Shown: piece after piece, positions 17,747 through 26,541 of the stretch
How positions within the stretch are numbered: position 1 is the stretch's first letter
Layout: every line of letters starts with the position of its first letter
Source: Ruminococcus sp. zg-924
Lineage (GTDB): Bacteria > Bacillota > Clostridia > Oscillospirales > Acutalibacteraceae
DNA length: 64,000 nucleotides
Reading direction: 5' to 3'
Assembly (NCBI RefSeq): GCF_024433635.1
Contig: NZ_WNJZ01000007.1
Location: 43,400-107,399, forward strand
Program-made: the position numbers and the translations under genes
The notes under the pieces: model-generated
Database searches by the model: none
The model's input: only the letters and a program-made list of their open reading frames with translations
What the model was told of the DNA's origin: nothing

Positions 17747-18911
17747 TCTTTGTACCGATATTGCCTTCAACAGCGTGATAAAGCACGGTGAGCAGCTTTG
17801 CGGCGACAAGGTTGAGCTTATTGAGCAGAGTGATAACAGCTATGTTATGGTGCTTGCAGATGGTTTGGGCAGTGGTGTTAAGGCGAATATTCTTGCAACG
17901 CTAACCTCTAAGATCATCAGTACAATGATGGCTAATAACCTGAGTATAGAGGACTGTGTTGAAACCATTGCACTTACATTGCCCGTTTGCAATGTGCGGC
18001 AGATTGCGTACTCAACCTTTACAATAATCCGTGTTGTTAACAGTGAAGAGGCTGAAATAATACAGTATGATAACCCTCAGGTTATTATTCTGCGTGACGG
18101 CAAGAGCATTGACTACCCCAAAACTATCACAGAGATTGAGGGAAAGACGATTTTTAAATCGAAAATAAAGCTTCAGGAAAACGATGTTTTCATTGCAATG
18201 AGTGACGGTGCAATTTACGCCGGAGTAGGCAAGACAATGAATTTTGGCTGGCAGAGGGATAACATTGTCACCTTTATGGAGCAGATGTACGACCCTGAAT
18301 ACACTGCAAAGGCGCTGTGCAATCTTTTGCTTGACGAATGTAACAGGCTTTACGGCGGCGAGCCGGGCGACGACACAACAATCGGCACAATCAAGATAAG
18401 AAAGCGTTCTCAGGTGAACCTGCTTTTCGGGCCGCCGTCTAATCCCGATGACGCAGGAAAGATGCATTCGCTGTTTTTCGCAAAGGGCGGAAAGCATATT
18501 GTATGTGGCGGAACAACGTCAAGCTTGGTTGCAAAGTATCTTAACAAGCCGATGAACACATCTATCGACTACCTTGACCCGGAGATTCCGCCAACCGCAA
18601 CAATCGAAGGCGTTGACCTTGTTACGGAGGGCGTTATAACAATGAGCAAGGTGCTTGAGTATGCCAAGCATTACCTTGAAAGCAGTGATTTGTATTCTGA
18701 CTGGAGCTTTAAAAAGGACGGAGCGTCACAGATTGCAAGAATGTTGTTTGAGCAGGCAACAGATATAAATTTCTATGTAGGCAGAGCAATTAATCCGGCT
18801 CACCAAAACCCGAACCTGCCTATTACCTTTAACATAAAAATGCAAATAGTTGAAGAATTGAGTGAATGTTTAAAGAAGATGGGAAAACGAATTAAAGTAA
18901 GCTATTTTTGA
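17739..18911 (+). CDS. SpoIIE/PP2C-type serine phosphatase with an extra C-terminal domain
   Basis: The first 220 or so residues form a PP2C phosphatase of the SpoIIE/RsbU type. Visible metal-binding motifs are ADGLGSG at residues 40-46, MSDGAIYAG near 150, and GDDTTIGTIKI near 207. The remaining 170 residues (starting around the LLFGPPSNP segment) form a separate domain containing HIVCGGTTSSLVAKYL; I do not recognise it. Such phosphatases often act on STAS-type anti-sigma antagonists, but none is encoded nearby. The gene overlaps hydS by 8 bases and ends 15 bases before hydA2, so it is coupled to hydrogen sensing. The target is unknown. Confidence 0.85.
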   Translation: MNNLCTDIAFNSVIKHGEQLCGDKVELIEQSDNSYVMVLADGLGSGVKANILATLTSKIISTMMANNLSIEDCVETIALTLPVCNVRQIAYSTFTIIRVVNSEEAEIIQYDNPQVIILRDGKSIDYPKTITEIEGKTIFKSKIKLQENDVFIAMSDGAIYAGVGKTMNFGWQRDNIVTFMEQMYDPEYTAKALCNLLLDECNRLYGGEPGDDTTIGTIKIRKRSQVNLLFGPPSNPDDAGKMHSLFFAKGGKHIVCGGTTSSLVAKYLNKPMNTSIDYLDPEIPPTATIEGVDLVTEGVITMSKVLEYAKHYLESSDLYSDWSFKKDGASQIARMLFEQATDINFYVGRAINPAHQNPNLPITFNIKMQIVEELSECLKKMGKRIKVSYF

Positions 18912-18926
18912 TTGGAGTTGATTTTG

Positions 18927-20396
18927 ATGGCTGAACAAAACGCAAAACCGCAGGCGAAGCTTAGAAAATTTGACACGAAGGTGCAGTACCTTAAATACAA
19001 GGTGCTCAGAGAGGTTGCACGCCATGCCTTTGACGATACACTGCTTGAAAGCTTCAACGATATAGCAAAGGTTATAGTAACAGGTAAAAAGCCGACAATG
19101 CGCTGTTGTATATATAAAGAGCGAGCCATTATTGGCGAGAGAATAAAAATCGCAACAGGCGGTGACAGAAGCAATCCAAATGTTATCGAGGTTATAGATA
19201 TTGCTTGTGACGAGTGTCCTTTGGGCGGATACAGCGTAACAGAGAACTGCCGAGGCTGTATTGCTCACCGTTGTGAGGATGTGTGCAAGAGAGGCGCAAT
19301 CACTTTTGACGAAAACCAGAAGGCACATATTGACAAGGAAAAATGCGTAAACTGCGGCAAGTGTGCTGAGGTTTGCCCGTACAGTGCGATAGCAAATTAC
19401 AGAAGACCGTGTGAAAGAGCCTGCAAGATAAAGGCTATCAGTATGAACGAGGAGACAAAGGCGGCACAAATTGACAACAACAAGTGCATTTCCTGCGGGG
19501 CCTGCGTTTATCAGTGTCCGTTTGGTGCGATTGACGATAAGTCATACATTCTTGACATAATAAAGATGATTAAGGAAAGCGACAGCGGCAAAAATTTCAA
19601 GCTTTACGCTGTTGTTGCACCGTCAATTTCAAGCCAGTTCAGCTATGCAAAGCTCGGTCAGGTTATTACCGCTATAAAAAAACTCGGCTTTTCAAGCGTA
19701 GTTGAGGCTGCGTGGGGAGCAGATATGGTAGCCTACAAGGAGGCTGCAGAGCTTAGTGAAAAGGGCTTTTTAACAAGCTCCTGCTGTCCTGCGTTTGTTA
19801 GCTATATTCAAAAGCAGTTCCCGACCCTGAAGGATAACATAAGCCATAATCTTTCGCCTATGGCTGAGATTGCAAGATATATTAAAGAAAATGACCCTGA
19901 ATGTAAAATCGTATTTATCGGACCATGCACAGCAAAGAAGATGGAGGTTAAGCTTGATACAGTTAAGCCTTACATCGACAGTGCAATGACCTTTGAGGAG
20001 TTACAGGCATTAATCGACAGCCGTGATATTCCGATTACTGAGCTTGAGGAGGGTGTGCTTGATAATGCCTCCTATTACGGAAGAATATTTGCTCGCTGCG
20101 GCGGCTTGAGTGACGCTGTTGCAGAGGCTCTCAAGGAGCAGGGTGTGGAGGACTTTGATTTGAATCCTATCTCATGCGACGGTATAGAGGAGTGCCGCAT
20201 GGCGCTTTTGAAGGCTTCAAAGAATGTTTTGCCAAATAACTTCATCGAGGGTATGGCTTGCTCAGGCGGCTGTATAGGCGGACCGGGTTGTCTTACTCAT
20301 GGGCCTAAGGATAAAAATCAGGTTGACGCCTATGGCAAGCAGGCTTTTGAGAAAACAATTACAGACGCTATCGGAGTTACAGGAATCGGGAAATAG
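18927..20396 (+). CDS. hydA2: [FeFe]-hydrogenase, monomeric ferredoxin-linked type
   Basis: The enzyme probably makes or oxidises H2 with ferredoxin as electron partner. The 489-residue protein has an N-terminal region of unknown role (about 1-85), Cys-rich iron-sulfur modules with several C-x2-C-x2-C-x3-C sets (85-210), and an H-cluster domain with motifs TSSCCPAF near 286, IGPCTAKKMEV near 331 and GMACSGGCIGGPG near 443. The L1 motif is that of catalytic hydrogenases, while the GGP in L3 fits the group B set often found beside HydS in Ruminococcus. I start it at ATG 18927, 9 bases after TTGGAG. No bifurcating HydBC subunits are adjacent. Confidence 0.9.
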   Translation: MAEQNAKPQAKLRKFDTKVQYLKYKVLREVARHAFDDTLLESFNDIAKVIVTGKKPTMRCCIYKERAIIGERIKIATGGDRSNPNVIEVIDIACDECPLGGYSVTENCRGCIAHRCEDVCKRGAITFDENQKAHIDKEKCVNCGKCAEVCPYSAIANYRRPCERACKIKAISMNEETKAAQIDNNKCISCGACVYQCPFGAIDDKSYILDIIKMIKESDSGKNFKLYAVVAPSISSQFSYAKLGQVITAIKKLGFSSVVEAAWGADMVAYKEAAELSEKGFLTSSCCPAFVSYIQKQFPTLKDNISHNLSPMAEIARYIKENDPECKIVFIGPCTAKKMEVKLDTVKPYIDSAMTFEELQALIDSRDIPITELEEGVLDNASYYGRIFARCGGLSDAVAEALKEQGVEDFDLNPISCDGIEECRMALLKASKNVLPNNFIEGMACSGGCIGGPGCLTHGPKDKNQVDAYGKQAFEKTITDAIGVTGIGK

Positions 20397-20433
20397 CAGA
20401 AAAATTGCGACATTTTAGCGCAGAGGAAACAAA

Positions 20434-20919
20434 ATGGCACAGTCTGAATACGGAAACATCAAGCATAAGCTTCATTTCAACACCCCAATTGGCACGCTCT
20501 GCATTCAGGACGATGGCAAAGCATTGACCGCACTTTATATCGACAGTAGCGGCGATACAAGCGGCGATTTTGAATCAGATTTGCTTAAACGGACTAAGAT
20601 TCAGATTATGGAGTACTTTGACGGTATAAGACAGGAGTTTGATATTCCTCTTAACCCGAAAGGAACACAGTTTCAGCTAAACGTGTGGAGCAGTCTGCAA
20701 AAAATACCATATGCACAAACTCGCAGCTATTCTGATATAGCAGGGGACATCGGCAGACCAAATTCCTGCCGTGCAGTCGGTGGAGCAAACGGTAAAAACC
20801 CGATTATGATAATAATTCCCTGTCACCGTGTAATAGGCAAGAGCGGGTCGCTGGTTGGTTTCTCGGCAGGTATGGAGGTCAAGAAGTATCTGCTTGCGCT
20901 GGAACAGGCGACAAAATGA
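20434..20919 (+). CDS. ogt: methylated-DNA--protein-cysteine methyltransferase
   Basis: The protein repairs O6-methylguanine by transferring the alkyl group to its own cysteine. The 161-residue sequence has the active site IIPCHRVIGKSGSLVGFSAG and the DNA-binding helix with arginine in SCRAVGGANGKNP. The N-terminal domain is short, as in Ogt rather than Ada. It lies 37 bases after hydA2 and could be cotranscribed with the cassette, but functional linkage is unlikely. A shared hairpin follows. Confidence 0.93.
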   Translation: MAQSEYGNIKHKLHFNTPIGTLCIQDDGKALTALYIDSSGDTSGDFESDLLKRTKIQIMEYFDGIRQEFDIPLNPKGTQFQLNVWSSLQKIPYAQTRSYSDIAGDIGRPNSCRAVGGANGKNPIMIIIPCHRVIGKSGSLVGFSAGMEVKKYLLALEQATK

Positions 20920-20933
20920 ATATTTATAAATTT

Positions 20934-20976
20934 AAAGCAGAGCTGACAATTCAAATCCAGCTCTGCTTTGTGTTTT
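20934..20976. terminator. terminator between convergent ogt and nrdG
   Basis: A perfect 12-bp stem (AAAGCAGAGCTG with CAGCTCTGCTTT) and a 12-base loop sit between converging genes. T-rich sequence follows on both strands, so it is likely bidirectional. Confidence 0.85.
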
Positions 20977-20980
20977 AATA

Positions 20981-21535
20981 TTATATCTTTGCCAGGTCGC
21001 ACAAAACTGTTTCTCCCGTTTTTAGCGACGACTGAACGTCAATTATCCTTTGGTTTGACGAGCCACGAAATTTCAGCGAAGGGTTCTTAAGCTCCTGCAC
21101 AAATTTGCCGTCAACGAGAATATCAATCAGGCTTAACAGCTCGGCTGTCGATTTATACTTCTCGGCGAATTTGCCGTTTAAGTCCTTTTCAAAATCGTAG
21201 CCTGTATAGCACCAAATGTCCTTTTGCGGAAGAGTCTTTCTTACTTCCCTTACGAGTTTAATCAATGTTTCTTGATTGTGCGGGTCAAAAGGTTCGCCGC
21301 CGAGAAGGCTTAGTCCTCTTATATACGTCTTGTCAAGGCAGAAGAGTATGTGCCGCTGTGTTTCGTCGGTGTACAGCTCTCCGTAATTAAAATCCCAAGC
21401 CTCGCTGTTGAAGCAGCCCTTGCATTTATGTGTGCAGCCGCTTACAAAGAGCGAAACCCTGACCCCTGTGCCGTTTGCAACGTCAACAGGCTTAATTGTT
21501 GCGTAATTCATAGCTGTGTTTTCAGCTCCATTCAT
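20981..21535 (-). CDS. nrdG: anaerobic ribonucleotide reductase activating protein
   Basis: NrdG is a radical-SAM enzyme that installs the glycyl radical on NrdD. The 184-residue protein has the radical-SAM cluster motif C-x3-C-x2-C in SGCTHKCKGCF, and the glycine-rich SAM motif LSLLGGEPFDP near residue 80. It lies 73 bases downstream of nrdD on the same strand. The start is uncertain: 21535 is the longest frame, while the family-like N-terminus MNYATIKPVDVANG begins at 21511. Neither has an ideally spaced ribosome site; a GGAG lies 14 bases before the inner ATG. Confidence 0.92.
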   Translation of the reverse strand: MNGAENTAMNYATIKPVDVANGTGVRVSLFVSGCTHKCKGCFNSEAWDFNYGELYTDETQRHILFCLDKTYIRGLSLLGGEPFDPHNQETLIKLVREVRKTLPQKDIWCYTGYDFEKDLNGKFAEKYKSTAELLSLIDILVDGKFVQELKNPSLKFRGSSNQRIIDVQSSLKTGETVLCDLAKI

Positions 21536-21608
21536 AAATTCTGCTAAAAAATGCTCTGTACTGATAAATACAAGAGCATTTTTTTAGCTTATTTTTAAGG
21601 TGTAGATT

Positions 21609-23741
21609 TTACAGATGCAAAACTCTCGCTTTAATTTCCTTAGTTTTGCCTACATTCCAATAGTTCTCACCAAGATAACCGCAGGTACGGCGTGTAACGC
21701 TCATTTTGCCGTGATCCTTGTTGCCGCAGTTAGGACACTCCCACTCGTAGTTGTCATTAACCTGTATCTCGCCGTCAAAGCCACAGCAGGAGCAGTAGTC
21801 ACTCTTTGTGTTAAACTCGGCATACTGAATGTTGTCATAAATAAACTTAACTACCTCCGACAATGCGGAAAGGTTGTTTGTTATATTCGGAATTTCAACA
21901 TAGCTTATTGCACCGCCGCTTGAAATCTTCTGGAACTGGCTTTCAAAGGTGAACTTTTCAAATGCGTCAATATGCTCTCTAACGTCAACATGATAGGAGT
22001 TGGTGTAATAGCCCTTGTCTGTTATGTCGGGAATTGAGCCGAAACGCTTCTTGTCAATGCGTGCAAAGCGATAGCACAAAGACTCGGCAGGTGTGCCGTA
22101 CAAAGCAAAGCCAATGTTTGTTTCCTTCTTCCATCTATCACAGGTGTTACGCAGGTAATTCATCAGCTTAAGTGCGAATTTTTCGCCCTCTTTGCTTGTG
22201 TGACTCTTGCCTGTCATAAGCTTTGTTACCTCATAAACGCCGATATAACCGAGAGAAATGCTCGAATATCCGCCGTAGAGGAACTTGTCAATTGTTTCAC
22301 CCTGCTTAAGACGGGCAATAGCACCGAACTGCCAGTGAACCGGACTTACGTCCGACTGAACGCCCTTTAGTGCATTGTGGCGGCACATTAAAGCCTCAAA
22401 GCAAAGCTCAAGTCTTTCATCAAGAAGCTGCCAGAACTTATCCATATCGCCGTTTGCAATTATGCCGATTTGCGGCAGGTTAATTGATACAACGCCCTGG
22501 TTGAAGCGACCCTCAAATTTGTAGTTGCCTTTTTCGTCCTTCCACGGAGAGAGGAAGGAACGGCAGCCCATTGGTGAGAATACATTGCCCTCGTAGTTTT
22601 CTTTCATCTTCTTTGCAGAGATGTAGTCTGGGTACATTCTCTTAGCTGAGCATCTTACAGCAAGGTCTGTAATGTAGTCATATTTTCCGCCCTTAAGGCA
22701 ATTGTTTTCATCAAGAACATAAACAAGCTTTGGGAAGGCAGGTGTTATATATACACCCTGTGCGTTCTTTATTCCCTCAAGGCGTTGTTTTAATATCTCT
22801 TCAATAATCTTTGCATTTTCCTCAATGAACGGGTCATCGTCACGCAGATAAAGGAAAATGGTTACAAACGGTGACTGACCGTTTGTTGTCATAAGTGTGT
22901 TAATCTGATACTGAATTGTCTGAACTCCGGACTTAAGCTCCTCGTTGAGTCTTTCACTTACGAGCTTGTCTATAATTTCGGGCGCAACCTTTCCGCCGCA
23001 TTCACGCTCAATATTTCTGCGGAATTTATCGTGGCTTCTGCGCAGATAACGTCCGAGGTGGGAAATATCTACCGACTGACCGCCATACTGGTTTGAAGCT
23101 ACATTTGCAATAATCTGAGTCATTACGTTGCAGGCAACCTGAAAGCTCTTTGGTGTTTCAATGAGCTTGCCGTTTATCATAGTGCCGTTTTCAAGCATAT
23201 CACCGATGTTGATAAGGCAGCAGTTGAAGATAGGCTGAACAAAATAGTCTGCGTCATGAAAATGCAGAACGCCGTCGTCGTGTGCCTTTGAGATTTTCTC
23301 CGGCAGGAGAATTCTTCTTGTAAGGTCACGGGAAACCTCGCCGGCAATATAGTCACGCTGGGTTGCGGCGATAGCAGTGTTCTTGTTGCTGTTTTCCTCG
23401 GCAAGCTCCTTGTTTTCATTGTTGAGAAGCTGGAGTATGCTCTCGTCTGTTGTGTTCTGTTTACGAACAAGTGCTCTTGTGTAGCGGTAGATTATGTAGG
23501 TTTTTGCAAGTACATATTTGTTAAGCTCAACAAGCTTTGATTCAATTATATCCTGAATCTGCTCAACAGCCATTGTGTCTTTGGCGTTTTGCTCAACATA
23601 GCCGATAATATCCTCAATTGTCTGTGCGCTGATGCGCTCACGCTCAGGAACCTCGGCATTAGCCTTTAAAATGGCTTGACGGATTTTATCAGCTTCGTAA
23701 TCGACCATCTTGCCGTTTCTCTTCTGAACTAACATTTTCAT
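21609..23741 (-). CDS. nrdD: anaerobic ribonucleoside-triphosphate reductase
   Basis: NrdD reduces ribonucleoside triphosphates to deoxy forms under anaerobic conditions using a glycyl radical. The 710-residue protein has an N-terminal ATP-cone (residues 1-95, beginning VQKRNGKMVDYEADKI) for allosteric control, the ten-stranded barrel, a C-terminal zinc site (CSCCGFDG and CPNCGNKD), and the glycyl radical loop RRTCGYLG with Gly near residue 688. An AGGAGAG ribosome site precedes the ATG. Two NrdR-like boxes lie 52-98 bases upstream. It forms an operon with nrdG. Confidence 0.96.
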   Translation of the reverse strand: MKMLVQKRNGKMVDYEADKIRQAILKANAEVPERERISAQTIEDIIGYVEQNAKDTMAVEQIQDIIESKLVELNKYVLAKTYIIYRYTRALVRKQNTTDESILQLLNNENKELAEENSNKNTAIAATQRDYIAGEVSRDLTRRILLPEKISKAHDDGVLHFHDADYFVQPIFNCCLINIGDMLENGTMINGKLIETPKSFQVACNVMTQIIANVASNQYGGQSVDISHLGRYLRRSHDKFRRNIERECGGKVAPEIIDKLVSERLNEELKSGVQTIQYQINTLMTTNGQSPFVTIFLYLRDDDPFIEENAKIIEEILKQRLEGIKNAQGVYITPAFPKLVYVLDENNCLKGGKYDYITDLAVRCSAKRMYPDYISAKKMKENYEGNVFSPMGCRSFLSPWKDEKGNYKFEGRFNQGVVSINLPQIGIIANGDMDKFWQLLDERLELCFEALMCRHNALKGVQSDVSPVHWQFGAIARLKQGETIDKFLYGGYSSISLGYIGVYEVTKLMTGKSHTSKEGEKFALKLMNYLRNTCDRWKKETNIGFALYGTPAESLCYRFARIDKKRFGSIPDITDKGYYTNSYHVDVREHIDAFEKFTFESQFQKISSGGAISYVEIPNITNNLSALSEVVKFIYDNIQYAEFNTKSDYCSCCGFDGEIQVNDNYEWECPNCGNKDHGKMSVTRRTCGYLGENYWNVGKTKEIKARVLHL

Positions 23742-23792
23742 TACTCTCCTATTCTTATAAATTCACGGTTCGCTCAAAAGGCAAAAATAATT

Positions 23793-23808
23793 TGTCTGTA
23801 TATTGTGT
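23793..23808 (-). promoter_or_regulatory. NrdR box 1 (proximal) upstream of nrdD
   Basis: The 16-mer TGTCTGTATATTGTGT matches the NrdR consensus ACACWATATATWGTGT at 12 of 16 positions by hand alignment. It starts 52 bases before the nrdD start codon. NrdR is an ATP-cone repressor of ribonucleotide reductase genes that normally binds two such boxes. Confidence 0.6.
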
Positions 23809-23823
23809 GTTTACGCATAATCC

Positions 23824-23839
23824 TATCAATATCTTGTGA
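23824..23839 (-). promoter_or_regulatory. NrdR box 2 (distal) upstream of nrdD
   Basis: The 16-mer TATCAATATCTTGTGA matches the NrdR consensus at about 11 of 16 positions. It begins exactly 31 bases from box 1, which is three helical turns and the spacing known for paired NrdR sites. The rest of this intergenic region up to the next gene shows only AT-rich sequence and the ATP-grasp terminator. Confidence 0.55.
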
Positions 23840-24076
23840 CATCGGTTTAGGGAAAAAAAGAAAGTATTTAAGACACATTTGCAAAGATGCATCTTAAAAA
23901 ACTGCTCGGTGCTGTTTGCTCAACAGCTTACGCATATTATAATAGCACAAAAGCCATAGGCTCATTAGTCGATAAAAGAATAATAGCAGATTTTCGTGCT
24001 TTTTTATCGCCAAAAATACCAACAATATTTTGTGTATAAGTGCCAATGGCTATCAACATATTGTATATATATATGC

Positions 24077-24110
24077 AAAATATCCGCCGTAACATACAAT
24101 ACGGCGGATA
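24077..24110 (-). terminator. terminator of the aminotransferase/ATP-grasp unit
   Basis: An 11-bp perfect stem (TATCCGCCGTA with TACGGCGGATA) with an 8-base loop lies 24 bases after the ATP-grasp stop. It is followed on the minus strand by a short TTTT run. Confidence 0.75.
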
Positions 24111-24133
24111 CTCTCATCTTGCATTACTGTATT

Positions 24134-25150
24134 TTACTTGAATTCAGGCATAATCTTCTGCACCTTGCTGAGCAGTCCGATTCTCGGCTTGTCCGGGTCG
24201 GGAAGCTGAGGAAAGTCATAAGCAGGAAAGTCATTGCCCTCTACAATAGCCGGTCCGTTCTCGGTAAAGCAAACGTCCCAGCCGACATATTTAATTTCAG
24301 GTACTACCATAGCAGCCTTCTTAACAAGCTGCTTTATCTCATCACAGAATGGCAGCTTATAGCCGATGAACTCAATTCCGGTGTATGGGTGAGCGTCATA
24401 ATTTACCAGAGCAGAGGTGTGCCCCTGACCGTTTACAACACCCTTGTCAAGGTCAAAACTGCAGGCAAGACCGCCGTTTTCAAGGTTGTCAACAAACTTT
24501 CCGTTGTTGCCCATTTTGAATACGGCATAGAGAATATGCGGCTGTCCGTTGTGAACCATTGTTACGATTCTCAGGCAGTTTAATGAGCACGGGTAAATCT
24601 TGGCCGCCTGCGGATGCTGAACTATTACTTCTTCAATTACGCCGAAGTTCTTTTCCTTGCTCGTTACATATTCATACAGCGCTTTAGTGTCTGCAAAGTC
24701 TGATACCTTGATTTTTTCAATGCCCTTGCCGCTTTCGCCTATATACGGCTTTGCAAAGAAATATTCCTTGCCCTGAACAAAGGCTTCAAACTCGCTGTAT
24801 CCAATGTCGGCAAGGTCAATTACCTCTCTGCCCAGGAATTCCTTGAAGCGCTTGTCGAATACATTCTTACGGTCGAAAATATATGAGTAATTCTCGTCGT
24901 TTAAAAGGGTGATAAGCTTCTTGTTTTTTACCCTTGTCATATAGGTTTTTCTCTGCTTTGCGTTCATATTATAGAACTCAAATATAAGGTAATCGTAGTA
25001 GCCTGCGCCGTATCTGAGAGAGCACTGCGCAATGTCAAACAAAGCAGCTATTTTGTTTTTACCGCTTTTTTCGTGAACTCTGTCAATACATTCTTTCATT
25101 TTACCAAAGGTAGCGCCGCCGAGCATTCTTGTAATATCCTTTAAACCCAT
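24134..25150 (-). CDS. ATP-grasp protein, sugar-transfer-associated type
   Basis: The 338-residue protein resembles the ATPgrasp_ST family, whose members form amide or similar bonds with ATP. Visible ATP-grasp features include FAKPYIGESGKGIEKI near residue 140, the central EEVIVQHP near 180, and the C-terminal metal-binding VGWDVCFTENGPAIVEGNDFPAYD near 300. An N-terminal helical region (about 1-100) is typical of this subfamily. I start it at 25150, 8 bases after AAAGGA; the ATG at 25159 abuts the ribosome site. It follows an EctB-like aminotransferase and may condense its product. The true substrate is unknown. Confidence 0.8.
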   Translation of the reverse strand: MGLKDITRMLGGATFGKMKECIDRVHEKSGKNKIAALFDIAQCSLRYGAGYYDYLIFEFYNMNAKQRKTYMTRVKNKKLITLLNDENYSYIFDRKNVFDKRFKEFLGREVIDLADIGYSEFEAFVQGKEYFFAKPYIGESGKGIEKIKVSDFADTKALYEYVTSKEKNFGVIEEVIVQHPQAAKIYPCSLNCLRIVTMVHNGQPHILYAVFKMGNNGKFVDNLENGGLACSFDLDKGVVNGQGHTSALVNYDAHPYTGIEFIGYKLPFCDEIKQLVKKAAMVVPEIKYVGWDVCFTENGPAIVEGNDFPAYDFPQLPDPDKPRIGLLSKVQKIMPEFK

Positions 25151-25284
25151 TTCACTCATCCTTTACAAAACATAAAAACAGGGAGCCGCAGCACGGCAAA
25201 TAAATGCCGAACCTGTTTAAGCGTATAACCAAGCTTAAACAGCCGTTGTGTTTCAGCCACAGCCCCCACGATATTTTTAATTAC

Positions 25285-26541
25285 TTACTTAAGGCAGTCT
25301 GCAATCGACTTCTTAAGTATTTCAAGACCCTCAAGCAGTATTTCGTCCTCAATAACAAGAGGAGGCATAAGCTTAACAACCGAGTTCTTTCTGCCCGCAC
25401 CTTCGATAACGAGCTTGTTCTTAAAGCAAGTGTCAATAACCCTTTCGCTGAGAGTGTCATCACCCAAGCCGGCAAACTCAATGCCCCAGATAAGCCCCAT
25501 ACCTCTGTATTCAAGGCGACTGTCGAGCGGAAGAATCTCTTTTTCAATAAAGCTTTTAACAATCTCGCCCTTGCGCTTTGTTTCGGCTTCAATATTATTT
25601 TCAATCATATATTCAAGTCCTGCCTTAGCAGCAACAAATGAAAGTTGGTTGCCTCTGAATGTGCCGTTATGCTCGCCGGGCTTCCATAAGTCCATATCCG
25701 GATTAAGCAGGGCAATAGCCATCGGCATACCGTAGCCGCCGATTGACTTTGACATTGTAACAATGTCAGGCTTGATTCCTGCACGCTCAAAAGAGAAGAA
25801 GCTACCGCTGCGGCAGCAGCCAACCTGAACCTCATCACAAACAAGAACAATGCCGTATTTGTCACAAAGCTCACGGCAGCGTTTAAGCCATTCGTTGCTC
25901 AGAACCATAACACCGCCCTCAGCCTGTATTGTTTCAATGAAAATAGCTGCCGGCGTTTCAACGCCGGAATGGTCATCTGTTATAAGGCGTTCCATATATT
26001 CAATAGTGTCAAGCTGCGGGAACATATATGGAGCAGGAATATGTGTAACATCGTGCAACGGAACCCCTGCACCCTTGCGGTCTGTTTCGTCTGTTGTAAG
26101 CGCAAGTGAGCCGAGCGTCATACCGTGAAATGCACCCATAAGAGCGAACACATTTGTTCTGCCCGTAACCTTGCGTGCAAGCTTGAGAGCAGCCTCGTTT
26201 GCGTTTGTGCCGGTAGGACCACAGAACTGAATCTTGTAATTATAGCCTCTTGGCTTGAGCACCTTTTCCTCAAAGGTTTCGATAAACTCTCTTTTCGGTA
26301 CGGTATACATATCAAGAGCATGAAGTATGCCGTCGTTGCTCAAATAATCAATCAGCTCAGCCTTAATTGTTTCGTTGTTGTGGCCGTAGTTTACTGCGCC
26401 TGCTCCGCAGAAGAAATCAATGTATCTTTCACCAATTTCGTCAGTAAATTCAGCGCCCTTTGCCTTTACAAAAACAGTGGGGAAATGTCTGCAATATGAC
26501 CTGACTTCGGATTCATACACTTCAAAAGGTTTTGTATTCAA
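25285..26541 (-). CDS. EctB-like class III aminotransferase (diaminobutyrate aminotransferase type)
   Basis: The 418-residue PLP enzyme closely resembles diaminobutyrate--2-oxoglutarate aminotransferases, which make L-2,4-diaminobutyrate from aspartate semialdehyde. Supporting motifs are ESEVRSYCRHFP at the start, GAGAVNYGHNN, PTGTNANEAALKLARKVTGR, AFHGMTLGSLA, and the cofactor lysine in SKSIGGYGMP. I use the TTG start at 26541, where AAGGAG lies 9 bases upstream and the protein begins NTKPFEVYESE; the upstream frame does not look like the family. No ectA or ectC is near, so ectoine is not the product. The ATP-grasp gene downstream is the likely partner. Confidence 0.82.
   Translation of the reverse strand: MNTKPFEVYESEVRSYCRHFPTVFVKAKGAEFTDEIGERYIDFFCGAGAVNYGHNNETIKAELIDYLSNDGILHALDMYTVPKREFIETFEEKVLKPRGYNYKIQFCGPTGTNANEAALKLARKVTGRTNVFALMGAFHGMTLGSLALTTDETDRKGAGVPLHDVTHIPAPYMFPQLDTIEYMERLITDDHSGVETPAAIFIETIQAEGGVMVLSNEWLKRCRELCDKYGIVLVCDEVQVGCCRSGSFFSFERAGIKPDIVTMSKSIGGYGMPMAIALLNPDMDLWKPGEHNGTFRGNQLSFVAAKAGLEYMIENNIEAETKRKGEIVKSFIEKEILPLDSRLEYRGMGLIWGIEFAGLGDDTLSERVIDTCFKNKLVIEGAGRKNSVVKLMPPLVIEDEILLEGLEILKKSIADCLK

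Noticed and set aside
25213..25242. Intrinsic terminator
   Set aside because: The stem is perfect but no T-run follows on either strand; I list it only as a hairpin.
24134..26541. Ectoine biosynthesis cluster
   Set aside because: Only an EctB-like enzyme is present; no ectA or ectC homologue lies next to it.
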